Assembly (NCBI GenBank): GCA_947591115.1
Contig: CANQCX010000003.1
Coordinates: 1 to 25,831 of the forward strand
Direction of reading: 5' to 3'
Source: an uncultured Lachnospiraceae bacterium
Lineage (GTDB): Bacteria > Bacillota > Clostridia > Lachnospirales > Lachnospiraceae
DNA length: 25,831 nt
The number at the start of each line of letters is the position of its first letter. Within the stretch, counting starts at the first letter, position 1. Of the stretch, positions 6,560 to 13,849 are shown in pieces. The position numbers and the translations under genes are program-made. The notes under the pieces were generated by a model, which was not told the DNA's origin, made no database searches, and was given only the letters and a program-made list of their open reading frames with translations.

Positions 6560-7153
6560 ATGGCAGTAAATAAAGTACCTGTACTGAAAAGATGCAGATC
6601 TCTTGGCTTAGAGCCGATGTATCTGGGATATGATAAAAAATCAAAAAGAAATTTGCAGAGAGCAAATAAAAAGGTTTCCGAATATGGTCTTCAGCTTCGG
6701 GAAAAACAGAAGGCAAAGTTTATTTATGGCGTTTTAGAGAAGCCTTTCCACAACTACTATGTAAAGGCTGACCGTATGAAGGGCATGACCGGTACCAACC
6801 TTATGACCATGCTGGAGTCCAGACTGGACAACGTAATTTTCCGTCTTGGATTTGCACGTACCAGAAGGGAAGCGCGTCAGGTCGTTGACCATAAGTTTGT
6901 GACCGTCAACGGAAAGGTTGTAAACATTCCTTCTTATCTGGTAAAAGCTGGCGATGTGATCGAAATCAAGGAGAACAAAAAAGGAATCCAGAGATTTAAG
7001 GATATTTTAGAAGTAACCGGCGGAAGAATTGTTCCGGAATGGCTGGATGTAGATGCAGAGAAGCTTCAGGGAACGGTAAAGGAACTGCCGACACGTGAGC
7101 AGATCGACGTACCGGTAGACGAGATGCTGATCGTCGAGTTATATTCTAAATAA
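6560..7153 (+). CDS. rpsD: 30S ribosomal protein S4
   Basis: S4 nucleates assembly of the small-subunit body and in several bacteria represses its own operon. It is 197 residues. The N-terminal domain is the short Clostridia type (MAVNKVPVLKRCRSLGLEP) with a single cysteine, so it is a zinc-free form. The S4 RNA-binding domain (about 90-150) contains RLDNVIFRLGFARTRREARQ and VNGKVVNIPSYLVKAGDVIEI. The ATG follows AGGAGG. Unlike B. subtilis, where rpsD stands alone, it lies in the alpha cluster as in E. coli. That is why an S4-responsive leader before rpsM is worth testing. Confidence 0.98.
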   Translation: MAVNKVPVLKRCRSLGLEPMYLGYDKKSKRNLQRANKKVSEYGLQLREKQKAKFIYGVLEKPFHNYYVKADRMKGMTGTNLMTMLESRLDNVIFRLGFARTRREARQVVDHKFVTVNGKVVNIPSYLVKAGDVIEIKENKKGIQRFKDILEVTGGRIVPEWLDVDAEKLQGTVKELPTREQIDVPVDEMLIVELYSK

Positions 7154-7200
7154 TATCGGTTAAGCAGCCGGCAGATTACCCGAGAAGGAGGGGCTTTGTA

Positions 7201-8160
7201 GTGTTCGATTTTGAAAAACCAAAAATTGAGATTATCGAAATTTCAGAAGACAAGAAATACGGCAGATTTGTTGTGGAACCTTTGGAAAGAGGGTATGGCA
7301 CAACGCTGGGTAATTCATTAAGAAGAATTATGCTTTCTTCGTTACCGGGTGCCGCGGTAAGCCAGATTAAGATTGATGGTGTTTTGCATGAGTTCAGTTC
7401 GATTCCGGGCGTAAAGGAAGATGTTACCGAAATCATTATGAACATCAAGAACCTTGCAATCCGGAACAATAGCTCTACAAATGAACCGAAAGTTGCTTAT
7501 ATCGAATTCGAAGGGGAAGGCGTCGTTACCGCAGCGGATATTCAGGTGGATTCGGATATTGAGATCATGAATCCGGAGCTGGAGATCGCGCATTTAAACG
7601 GCGGAGCGGATTGTAAGCTGTATATGGAGCTTACCATTACGAAAAACCGCGGCTATGTCAGCGCCGATAAGAATAAATCCGAAGATACGCCGATTGGCGT
7701 AATTGCGATTGATTCCATTTACACACCGGTGGAGCGGGTAAATCTGACGGTTGAGAATACTCGTGTCGGACAGATTACCGATTTTGACAAATTAACGCTG
7801 GATGTATTTACCAACGGTACATTAGAGCCGGATGAGGCGGTCAGCCTTGCTGCAAAAGTATTGAGCGAGCATTTAAGCCTTTTCATCGATCTGTCGGATG
7901 CCGCGATTCAGGCGGAGGTTATGATCGAGAAGGAGAACGATGCTCAGGAGAAGGTTCTCGAAATGAATATTGATGAACTGGAATTGTCGGTACGTTCTTA
8001 CAACTGTCTGAAACGCGCCGGAATCAATACGGTAGCGGAACTGATCAACCGGACGCCGGAGGATATGATGAAAGTCCGTAATCTGGGACGCAAATCTTTG
8101 GAGGAAGTTTTATCCAAGCTGAAGGAATTAGGTTTACAGTTAAATCAGGGAGAAGAATAA
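7201..8160 (+). CDS. rpoA: DNA-directed RNA polymerase alpha subunit
   Basis: The alpha subunit dimerises to scaffold RNA polymerase and contacts UP elements and activators. It is 319 residues. The N-terminal domain (1 to about 230) has RFVVEPLERGYGTTLGNSLRRIMLSSLPGAA. An acidic linker (QAEVMIEKENDAQEK) leads to the helix-hairpin-helix C-terminal domain (about 250-315) with ELSVRSYNCLKRAGI and RNLGRKSLEEVL. It starts at GTG 7201; AAGGAGG upstream supports this choice and the protein aligns naturally from FDFEKPKIE. A 172-base gap to the rplQ start contains direct repeats. Confidence 0.98.
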   Translation: MFDFEKPKIEIIEISEDKKYGRFVVEPLERGYGTTLGNSLRRIMLSSLPGAAVSQIKIDGVLHEFSSIPGVKEDVTEIIMNIKNLAIRNNSSTNEPKVAYIEFEGEGVVTAADIQVDSDIEIMNPELEIAHLNGGADCKLYMELTITKNRGYVSADKNKSEDTPIGVIAIDSIYTPVERVNLTVENTRVGQITDFDKLTLDVFTNGTLEPDEAVSLAAKVLSEHLSLFIDLSDAAIQAEVMIEKENDAQEKVLEMNIDELELSVRSYNCLKRAGINTVAELINRTPEDMMKVRNLGRKSLEEVLSKLKELGLQLNQGEE

Positions 8161-8199
8161 ATCGTTTCCCTCTTTTATACAACTCATATAGGCAGAACC

Positions 8200-8303
8200 A
8201 GTAAGACCGACGAGCGTGGCTTATGTCTATCCATGAGTGGCACCGGCAGGAAAGCTGCCACAACAAGAAATGACGTTTGGCGAGTAAGACCGACGAGCAT
8301 GGC
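8200..8303 (+). repeat. 21-bp direct repeat flanking a hairpin in the rpoA-rplQ gap
   Basis: A 21-base motif starting AGTAAGACCGACGAGC occurs at 8200-8220 and again at 8283-8303, differing at one position (G/A at base 17). Between the copies, GTGGCA (8237-8242) can pair with TGCCAC (8256-8261); the alternative GGCAG (8245-8249) with CTGCC (8255-8259) competes. No promoter or T-run is evident. The second copy ends 16 bases before the rplQ ribosome binding site, so the element probably acts in the mRNA, but nothing proves a function. Confidence 0.65.
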
Positions 8304-8332
8304 CGGACGTTCCACAAATGGAGGAAAAAGAA

Positions 8333-8869
8333 ATGGCAAAATATCGTAAGTTAAGCAGAACCTCAGATCAGAGAAAAGCGCTCTTAAGAGGTCAGGTAAC
8401 CGCTTTGATCGCGAACGGCAAGATCATTACGACAGAGGCAAAGGCAAAGGAAGTACGTAAGATCGCAGAAGGACTGGTTGCCTTAGCGGTAAAGGAAAGA
8501 GATAACTTTGAAGAAGTTACGGTAACCGCAAAGGTTCCGCGCAAAGACAAAGACGGCAAGAGAGTCAAAGAAGTCGTTGACGGTAAGAAGGTTACGGTTT
8601 ACGATGAAGTTGAGAAAAAGATCAAAAAGGATCTTCCGTCCCGTCTTCATGCAAGAAGACAGATGTTAAAGGTTCTTTATCCGGTAAAAGAGGTTCCGGA
8701 TAAAGTAGCGGGAAGAAAGAAAAACACCAAAGAGATCGATCTTGTAGCAAAGCTGTTTGATGAGATCGCACCAAAATACGCAAACCGGAACGGCGGTTAT
8801 ACCAGAATCGTAAAAATCGGTCAGCGTAAAGGCGACGGAGCGCTGGAAGTGCTTCTTGAGCTTGTTTAA
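8333..8869 (+). CDS. rplQ: 50S ribosomal protein L17, with an insertion
   Basis: L17 lies near the peptide exit tunnel. The best start is the ATG at 8333 (MAKYRKLSRTSDQRKALLRG), because GGAGG (8320-8324) lies 8 bases upstream. An earlier in-frame ATG at 8318 would add five residues and overlap that ribosome binding site. From 8333 the protein is 178 residues, against about 115-130 in many bacteria. The extra length is a lysine-rich insert of about 50 residues (TVTAKVPRKDKDGKRVKEVV and what follows) between the N-terminal helices and the conserved C-terminal GGYTRIVKIGQRKGDGALEVLLELV. Longer L17 forms are known in this group. It is the last gene before the cluster terminator. Confidence 0.97.
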   Translation: MAKYRKLSRTSDQRKALLRGQVTALIANGKIITTEAKAKEVRKIAEGLVALAVKERDNFEEVTVTAKVPRKDKDGKRVKEVVDGKKVTVYDEVEKKIKKDLPSRLHARRQMLKVLYPVKEVPDKVAGRKKNTKEIDLVAKLFDEIAPKYANRNGGYTRIVKIGQRKGDGALEVLLELV

Positions 8870-8875
8870 AAATGT

Positions 8876-8915
8876 AAAATCGCTTAAACTGTGTAAGGTT
8901 TAAGCGATTTTTTTT
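8876..8915 (+). terminator. Intrinsic terminator of the ribosomal cluster
   Basis: AAAATCGCTTAAAC (8876-8889) pairs with GTTTAAGCGATTTT (8898-8911) around an 8-base loop, and eight T residues run from 8908 to 8915. It lies 6 bases after the rplQ stop. It ends the long ribosomal transcript; the next gene starts only 18 bases later without a visible promoter of its own. Confidence 0.95.
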
Positions 8916-8933
8916 GAAAGAAAGGAGCCGAAA

Positions 8934-9527
8934 ATGGAAAAAAACCGTTTAGAGCAGCAGTTGGAATTTTGTCTGGAGATAGACAAGGAAAAGCAGATTC
9001 AAAGACAGACGTATCTGGCGGACGGCAGCAGAAAGGAAAACGATGCCGAACATGCATGGCATATGGCAGTTATGACGCTGCTGCTGAGCGAATACGCAAA
9101 TGAGCAGATCGACGTATTAAAAACAATTGCGATGCTGTTGATTCATGATTTAGTGGAAATCGATGCCGGAGATACCTACGCATACGACGAGACGGCAAAC
9201 GCGACCAAAAGCGAGCGGGAACAGGCGGCAGCGCAGAGGCTGTTTGGCATTCTTCCGGAGGATCAGAAAAAATGGTTCCGGAATTTGTGGGAAGAATTTG
9301 AAGCATGGGATACGCCGGAAGCAAAATTTGCGCACACGATGGATCATATTCAGCCGATCATGCTGAACGCGGCCTCCGACGGTAAATCGTGGGTGGAACA
9401 TGGCGTACATCTGGAACAGATTTTAAAGAGAAATGCACGTACGGCGGAAGGCTCCGCCGCAATATGGGAATATGCACAAAAAAATTATCTGGAGCCAAAT
9501 GTTAAAAACGGCAGGATCATAAACTGA
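8934..9527 (+). CDS. HD-domain protein, 5'-deoxynucleotidase-like (YfbR/HDDC2 type)
   Basis: Probable metal-dependent nucleotide phosphohydrolase. It is 197 residues, and the HD motif set is complete: H40 in DAEHAWHM, the H71-D72 doublet in LLIHDLVEIDAGD, with E75 and D80 typical of the YfbR/HDDC2 group, and D137 in HTMDHIQP. By family knowledge such enzymes dephosphorylate deoxynucleoside monophosphates; the substrate here is inferred. AAAGGAG is the ribosome binding site. It starts 18 bases after the rplQ terminator, so expression may depend on read-through. Its 3' end overlaps the opposing DUF1287 gene by 11 bases. Confidence 0.85.
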   Translation: MEKNRLEQQLEFCLEIDKEKQIQRQTYLADGSRKENDAEHAWHMAVMTLLLSEYANEQIDVLKTIAMLLIHDLVEIDAGDTYAYDETANATKSEREQAAAQRLFGILPEDQKKWFRNLWEEFEAWDTPEAKFAHTMDHIQPIMLNAASDGKSWVEHGVHLEQILKRNARTAEGSAAIWEYAQKNYLEPNVKNGRIIN

Positions 9528-10221
9528 TGCGGTAATGTCCCACAATGGTTCCGTATGTTTCTAATGCGTCTTCTTCATAGCTTGCCTGAAACGGGTGTGC
9601 ATTGTGAAAGAGAAACGGAACTCCTTTTTTGTTGCGGTGGTCGGAACAGATCGCAATGTGGCTGTCATAAATGACGATATCTCCCGCCTGCCATTCTTCA
9701 ATCCGGCTGGTATCTTTGGTCAACTCCACCGCCGTATGCGCAAAAAAGATTTTCAGTTTTTTTACACGACGGAAATCAATGTTGGAATCCGGCTCCTCTA
9801 TCGGATAATCGTCCGGATGTGCAGCAATATCATCCTGAACAAGCGTCATAAGGTCATAGCCGGCGTCCCGCAGCGCAAAGGCAGCCACATCCGTACAGAC
9901 GCCGTATTCGTCGTCCGGATATCCTCCCTCGTAATATTTGCTTTTATATTTAGGTTTTGTCGCCAGATAAGCTTTGACGTTGTTTACAATGTCCGTCTGA
10001 TCGTCAATGCCGTCCCCGTCTTTGTCCGTATGGCTGATATAGGATTGGAGCTGGGTGCCGGATTTTGAATCCGTCCGAAATCCCTGACGATCGACATAAA
10101 AATCCGAATTTTGGTATTTCTTATGAGGAATGTAGTGATAGCGGTACAAAACCGCCAGACATAAAAGAAGAATAAGAAGGGCAGCGATTAGCACTGCCCC
10201 TGTAAGAAATCTTTTTTTCAT
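9517..10221 (-). CDS. Membrane-anchored DUF1287 protein
   Basis: Protein of 234 residues with one N-terminal transmembrane segment (about 5-27) and an extracytoplasmic DUF1287 domain, a family related in fold to NlpC/P60-like cysteine hydrolases. The likely catalytic cysteine is C109 in YPDDEYGVCTDVAAFALRDAG, and the partner histidine is probably in GDIVIYDSHIAI. A DKDGDGIDD segment (66-74) before the domain looks like a calcium-binding loop. The true reaction is unknown; cell-wall amidase or peptidase activity is an inference. The start is taken at ATG 10221, which shares one base with the upstream prs stop (TGATG) and has AGGAG 8 bases away. An in-frame TTG three bases earlier is less likely. 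Confidence 0.8.
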   Translation of the reverse strand: MKKRFLTGAVLIAALLILLLCLAVLYRYHYIPHKKYQNSDFYVDRQGFRTDSKSGTQLQSYISHTDKDGDGIDDQTDIVNNVKAYLATKPKYKSKYYEGGYPDDEYGVCTDVAAFALRDAGYDLMTLVQDDIAAHPDDYPIEEPDSNIDFRRVKKLKIFFAHTAVELTKDTSRIEEWQAGDIVIYDSHIAICSDHRNKKGVPFLFHNAHPFQASYEEDALETYGTIVGHYRISL

Positions 10222-11405
10222 CAATGGTTCTCCTGCTTCGCCATGTATTTTTTTACATAGCGCTGAATACGGTCGTATGGATTCAGCAGATCGCTGATCG
10301 AAGCATCGTGATTTAACGTATCAATGATATATGCAATATATTTGCTCATATCGCAGCTAATGTAATATTCGCGGGAAAGCAGCTCCGGCGTCTGATAGAT
10401 CAGATTTGTCGTTACGACGCGGTAGATCAGGCCGCTTTCATACGCTTCGTCAAAGGCTTTTAAACCGTTGGTAAACAAGCCGAAGGTAGAAACAAGGAAA
10501 ATCCGGTTGGCTTCGCGTTTCTTTAATTCTTTTGCGGTGTCGATCATGCTTTCGCCGGAAGAGATCATATCGTCGATGATCAGAACATCCTTCCCTTTTA
10601 CGTTAGAACCTAAAAATTCATGAGCGACAATCGGATTCCGTCCGTCTACGATCTTGCTGTAATCGCGCCGTTTGTAGAACATGCCCATATCTACGCCAAG
10701 CACGTTTGCCATGTAGATCGCGCGGTTGGTCGCGCCTTCATCCGGACTGATGATCATCAGATGGTCGGCGTCGATCGTAAGGTCGTCCACATTTTTTAAA
10801 ATGCCTTTAATGAACTGATAGGACGGCATGACATTTTCAAATCCGCTCAGCGGAATCGCGTTCACGACGCGCGGATCATGCGCATCAAACGTAATGATGT
10901 TGTCAACGCCCATGCTTACCAGCTCCTGAAGCGCCAGCGGACAGTCTAAGGACTCGCGGGCAGTACGCCGGTGCTGACGGCTTTCGTATAAAAACGGAAG
11001 AATGACGGTAATCCTGCGCGCTTTTCCGCCGATCGCGGCAATGACTCTTTTCAGATCGGAAAAGTGATCGTCCGGAGACATGTGATTTTCATGTCCGCAG
11101 AGGGAATAGGTCAGGCTGTAATTGGTTACATCAACCATGATATAGATATCATATCCGCGTACGGATTGCTTAATGATGCATTTCGCCTCGCCGGAACCGA
11201 ATCTTGGAGTATAAGGTTTAATGATGTAGCTGTCCTTATAGTAGTCCTTAAAAGCGAATTCATCCTTATGCTGATGTTCTCGGTTTTCCCGCCATCCGGT
11301 TAGATACGCATCTACCTTTTTTCCCAATTCCATACAGCTTTCCGTAGGGATCAGACCTAAAGTACCGGTAGGGATTGTTTCTAAAATTCTTTCGTCGTTT
11401 GGCAT
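10221..11405 (-). CDS. prs: Ribose-phosphate pyrophosphokinase, long divergent form
   Basis: PRPP synthetase-family protein (ribose-5-phosphate + ATP to PRPP), feeding purine, pyrimidine, His and Trp synthesis. Recognisable elements are the ATP-binding loop LPFLYESRQHRR (136-147; usual form RQDRK), FDAHD (173-177), SPDEGATNRA (220-229; usual SPDxGG) and the ribose-5-phosphate loop IIDDMISSGES (276-286; usual VDDMIDTGGT). At 394 residues it is about 75 longer than classical enzymes, with extra N- and C-terminal segments. The start at ATG 11405 has GGAGG 5 bases upstream; an in-frame TTG at 11423 is rejected. It lies in an operon after dnaD-dnaI. Whether all catalytic residues work as in class I enzymes cannot be judged by eye. 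Confidence 0.88.
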   Translation of the reverse strand: MPNDERILETIPTGTLGLIPTESCMELGKKVDAYLTGWRENREHQHKDEFAFKDYYKDSYIIKPYTPRFGSGEAKCIIKQSVRGYDIYIMVDVTNYSLTYSLCGHENHMSPDDHFSDLKRVIAAIGGKARRITVILPFLYESRQHRRTARESLDCPLALQELVSMGVDNIITFDAHDPRVVNAIPLSGFENVMPSYQFIKGILKNVDDLTIDADHLMIISPDEGATNRAIYMANVLGVDMGMFYKRRDYSKIVDGRNPIVAHEFLGSNVKGKDVLIIDDMISSGESMIDTAKELKKREANRIFLVSTFGLFTNGLKAFDEAYESGLIYRVVTTNLIYQTPELLSREYYISCDMSKYIAYIIDTLNHDASISDLLNPYDRIQRYVKKYMAKQENH

Positions 11406-11442
11406 AGAATCCTCCATTGTCAATCATATATATTAAAGTGTG

Positions 11443-12426
11443 TCAGCGCATCCGCCGTCTCTGGACGCGTATATCGTCACAGAACAGCTTAATAATGGTA
11501 TAGTTGCTGGAGATACGGGATAAAGTACGCTCCGAATACGTCTGGGCAATTTGCTTCATGTCCAGATTGGTAGAAATAATGGTAGATTTCTGATGCAGAA
11601 TCCGTTCATTCAGACATAAAAACAATTGCGACGTAGTAAATGCATTCGGATATTCCGTACCCAGATCGTCAATAATCAGCAGATCACATTTTAAAATACT
11701 TTGGTGCGCCATAGAGGTGTCTGAGTTCTTTTCAAAGACACCTTTGCTTAATATATCAAATAACTGAAAGGCTGTAAAGTAGATAACGGAATATCCCTGA
11801 TCCAAAAGCTCCTTAGCCACGCAGTTGGAAAGGAACGTCTTTCCGACGCCGGTGTCGCCGTATAGGAGCAGGTTTTTCGGTTTCTGCTCAAAATCGTCAA
11901 TAAAGCGCCGGCATTCCGTTACGGCATTTTTGGCGGTAGCAAGCGCCGTCAGTCCGGTTGTGGGATTGACGATCTCATCGGAATAATAATCGTAAGAAAA
12001 CGTGTCAAAATTTTCCTGCTCGACGATATTGCGGATATTGGACTGGGTATAAACCGCGTCGATCAACGCCTGCTTTAAGCAATGGCATTTTAATCCTTCA
12101 ATATAACCGGTATCTTTACAGTCCCTGCAGGTATAGATCGGATCAAAGTAATCGGCAGGATATCCCAATTGGGCGATCAGCTCTTTCCGCTCCTGACGGT
12201 AAGCCGCCAGTTTGTTTTTCAGATCGCTTAACGCATTTGGGTCTCCGTCCAGAAGACGATGCGCGGACTTTACGGAACCCTCTGCGATCGCTTCATCAAT
12301 TTCTTTCAGGCGCGGCGCACGCCGATAGGCTTCGGCGATCCGTTTCTCCTGTATGTGCTTGTTTTGAAGCTGGCGCTTGTCATAACCGCGCATAATCTCG
12401 TCGAATTGTGCGTTGCTCAGAGTCAT
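11443..12426 (-). CDS. dnaI: DnaI/DnaC-type AAA+ helicase loader
   Basis: ATP-dependent loader of the replicative helicase. It is 327 residues. The N-terminal part is helical and charged, then comes a zinc-binding cluster with C100, C103, C114 and C116 (YTCRDCKDTGY, LKCHC), as in DnaI. The AAA+ domain has Walker A GDTGVGKT (190-197), Walker B LLIIDD (249-254), the sensor-1 region STIISTNLD and a terminal arginine-rich tail QRRRMR. AGAGGAGG upstream of the ATG sets the start and overlaps the dnaD stop region (11-base gap). The IstB family of IS21 transposons shares the ATPase domain, but the zinc cluster and the dnaD neighbour favour DnaI. Confidence 0.9.
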   Translation of the reverse strand: MTLSNAQFDEIMRGYDKRQLQNKHIQEKRIAEAYRRAPRLKEIDEAIAEGSVKSAHRLLDGDPNALSDLKNKLAAYRQERKELIAQLGYPADYFDPIYTCRDCKDTGYIEGLKCHCLKQALIDAVYTQSNIRNIVEQENFDTFSYDYYSDEIVNPTTGLTALATAKNAVTECRRFIDDFEQKPKNLLLYGDTGVGKTFLSNCVAKELLDQGYSVIYFTAFQLFDILSKGVFEKNSDTSMAHQSILKCDLLIIDDLGTEYPNAFTTSQLFLCLNERILHQKSTIISTNLDMKQIAQTYSERTLSRISSNYTIIKLFCDDIRVQRRRMR

Positions 12427-12437
12427 AATATCCTCCT

Positions 12438-13613
12438 CTACTGTGCAGTCGGTACAGATGTTGTAAGCATCATCGCCTCGAACTGATCAAAATCATAATT
12501 GCGTTGGTTGAAATTATTAAATTTATTTACTTTACCGGAAGCTGTCGTTCCGGCGGAAGTCTTTTTGGTGCGGCTAAAGGAAGCGTCCAGATTCTGGATA
12601 TCTTCCATAGTATGTACATGGTTCTTATGCCAATTGCCGATGATGGAGTCCGTATATTCGAAACTCGGCTGATGCGTGGCGGAGATCGTCCGTCTGCACG
12701 CCTCCTGAATCAGCGGCAGGTCATAGCCGTACTCTTTCGTCCACTTCGTAATATATGCGGTTTCGGCATCAACCAAACTGCGGCCGGTAATTCCAAGCGC
12801 CTTCATAACGCCGTAGTAAACCTGATTGTGGATCGCCGCATTTTTCTGTGCCTGTTCGACAGTGGTAATTTGGCTGTCGCTCCAATTCATGGCAACCTTG
12901 TCCATATAGCGCATACTCGAATGTCCGTTGCTGATGCAGTATTCCACAAGATAAACGATAAGCTCCGTAGAAAACCGAAGCGTCTCATACCAGTACAGGA
13001 TCGTATTGATATCTGTGGAGGAAAGCGGATGCTTCAAATAAGTCTCTATAATAAAGAAAAGTTCGGAAATATTCGGATTCTGCCGGAAGGCTTTGATTTC
13101 TTCCAGAGAATATTCTCTGCGGCTTGGAACCGCCGCTGGAGCCGTCATCGTCATCGGCACCGGCGTGATTTGAGCTGCCGGCTCGGCGGAGGTCTTCTCC
13201 GCTTCAGGCGCTGGCGGAACCGGTAAGACTGGTCTTGGCTCAGGCTCCGCTTTTTTACGGGAAGAAGCCGTCATCGGCGCCGGTACAGGCTCCGCTGCAT
13301 AATCTGTGGCGGCATCCTCCAGACGCAGGAAGCGGATCCCGCAGATAGAGCGGTCTGGCGTGTACTGCAGACTCAGCAGGTGCATACGCTCCCAATATTT
13401 TAAAGCGCGCAGCACATCCTTTTCCGTATGGTTAAAACGGTCGGCGATGGCCGATACGGAGCACTGCAGTGCAGGATTTTCCATGCAGCGCAGTAAATAT
13501 AGATATACTTTTACAAATTCGCCGTTTGCCTCCGGCATATATTCATCAATAAACTGATTCGGAACGCTCGTCGTCATGTTTGGACAATCGCTGTAAAGCT
13601 GGATGGATGCCAT
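12438..13613 (-). CDS. DnaD/DnaB-type replication initiation protein
   Basis: Primosomal remodelling protein of the Firmicute DnaD/DnaB family. It is 391 residues in three parts. The first is an N-terminal winged-helix DnaD-like domain (about 20-98, NGEFVKVYLYLLRC onwards). The second is a Pro/Ala-rich linker (about 105-165). The third is two C-terminal DnaB_2 domains (about 168-250 and 265-345). Each DnaB_2 domain ends in the Y-x3-[IV]-x3-W motif: YMDKVAMNW at 236-244 and YTDSIIGNW at 320-328. Two such domains resemble DnaB of Bacillus more than DnaD. AAGAAGGA precedes the ATG. Placement directly before the loader gene matches the loading pathway. Confidence 0.88.
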   Translation of the reverse strand: MASIQLYSDCPNMTTSVPNQFIDEYMPEANGEFVKVYLYLLRCMENPALQCSVSAIADRFNHTEKDVLRALKYWERMHLLSLQYTPDRSICGIRFLRLEDAATDYAAEPVPAPMTASSRKKAEPEPRPVLPVPPAPEAEKTSAEPAAQITPVPMTMTAPAAVPSRREYSLEEIKAFRQNPNISELFFIIETYLKHPLSSTDINTILYWYETLRFSTELIVYLVEYCISNGHSSMRYMDKVAMNWSDSQITTVEQAQKNAAIHNQVYYGVMKALGITGRSLVDAETAYITKWTKEYGYDLPLIQEACRRTISATHQPSFEYTDSIIGNWHKNHVHTMEDIQNLDASFSRTKKTSAGTTASGKVNKFNNFNQRNYDFDQFEAMMLTTSVPTAQ

Positions 13614-13648
13614 ATATAAATCCTTCTTTCCCTATAAGCATGTGAGCA

Positions 13649-13657
13649 ATTATAGCA
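13649..13657 (-). promoter_or_regulatory. Extended -10 promoter for the dnaD operon
   Basis: On the minus strand the sequence reads TGCTATAAT, a consensus extended -10 element. No good -35 is seen 16-18 bases upstream (T-rich sequence there). Transcription would start near 13642, about 29 bases before the dnaD-like ATG. Paired DnaA-box-like 9-mers lie about 70-195 bases upstream. Confidence 0.65.
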
Positions 13658-13724
13658 CAATCCTTTGGCAAAGAAAAGCAGAAAAAATCGCAAAAAAGCG
13701 GCAGAATCCGGTGGTTTCGGAAGC

Positions 13725-13849
13725 TGTGAAAAATGTGGATAACGTGGAAAAGCCGAAAAAATACATGCAGGAAAGGAAAAATTAACCACAATAAAATCCA
13801 CATGACAGGGGCGGCTTTTTGCCCGTTGCCATGTGGACAATGTGGATAA
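13725..13849 (-). promoter_or_regulatory. DnaA-box cluster upstream of the dnaD operon
   Basis: Two perfect DnaA boxes (TTATCCACA, minus strand) lie at 13734-13742 and 13841-13849. Each directly abuts a second 9-mer in the same orientation: TTTTTCACA at 13725-13733 and TTGTCCACA at 13832-13840, each one mismatch from the general box TTATNCACA or TTATCCACA. A further one-mismatch box, TTAACCACA, is on the plus strand at 13782-13790. The cluster fills the murC-dnaD gap, upstream of the dnaD promoter, and overlaps the murC terminator stem. DnaA control of these replication genes, or DnaA titration, is a reasonable inference. Confidence 0.6.
13790..13837 (-). terminator. Terminator downstream of murC
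   Basis: In the minus direction TCCACATG (13837-13830) pairs with CATGTGGA (13804-13797), enclosing a G/C-rich loop with further GGGC/GCCC pairing potential, and is followed by TTTTATT. It begins 12 bases after the murC stop. The arms also resemble DnaA boxes. Confidence 0.7.

Noticed and set aside
8318..8332. Upstream ATG as the rplQ start
   Set aside because: It would place the GGAGG inside the coding region; the ATG at 8333 matches the conserved MAKYRKLSR start and has ideal spacing.
11406..11423. TTG start for the PRPP synthetase at 11423
   Set aside because: The GGAGG lies downstream of it, directly before ATG 11405.
11443..12426. IstB transposition helper of an IS21-type element
   Set aside because: No istA transposase or terminal inverted repeats are nearby, and the zinc cluster plus dnaD neighbour indicate a DnaI-type loader.
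13725..13849. Chromosomal origin of replication
   Set aside because: Boxes are few, and dnaA, dnaN and other origin-linked genes are absent. A regulatory or titration cluster is more likely.
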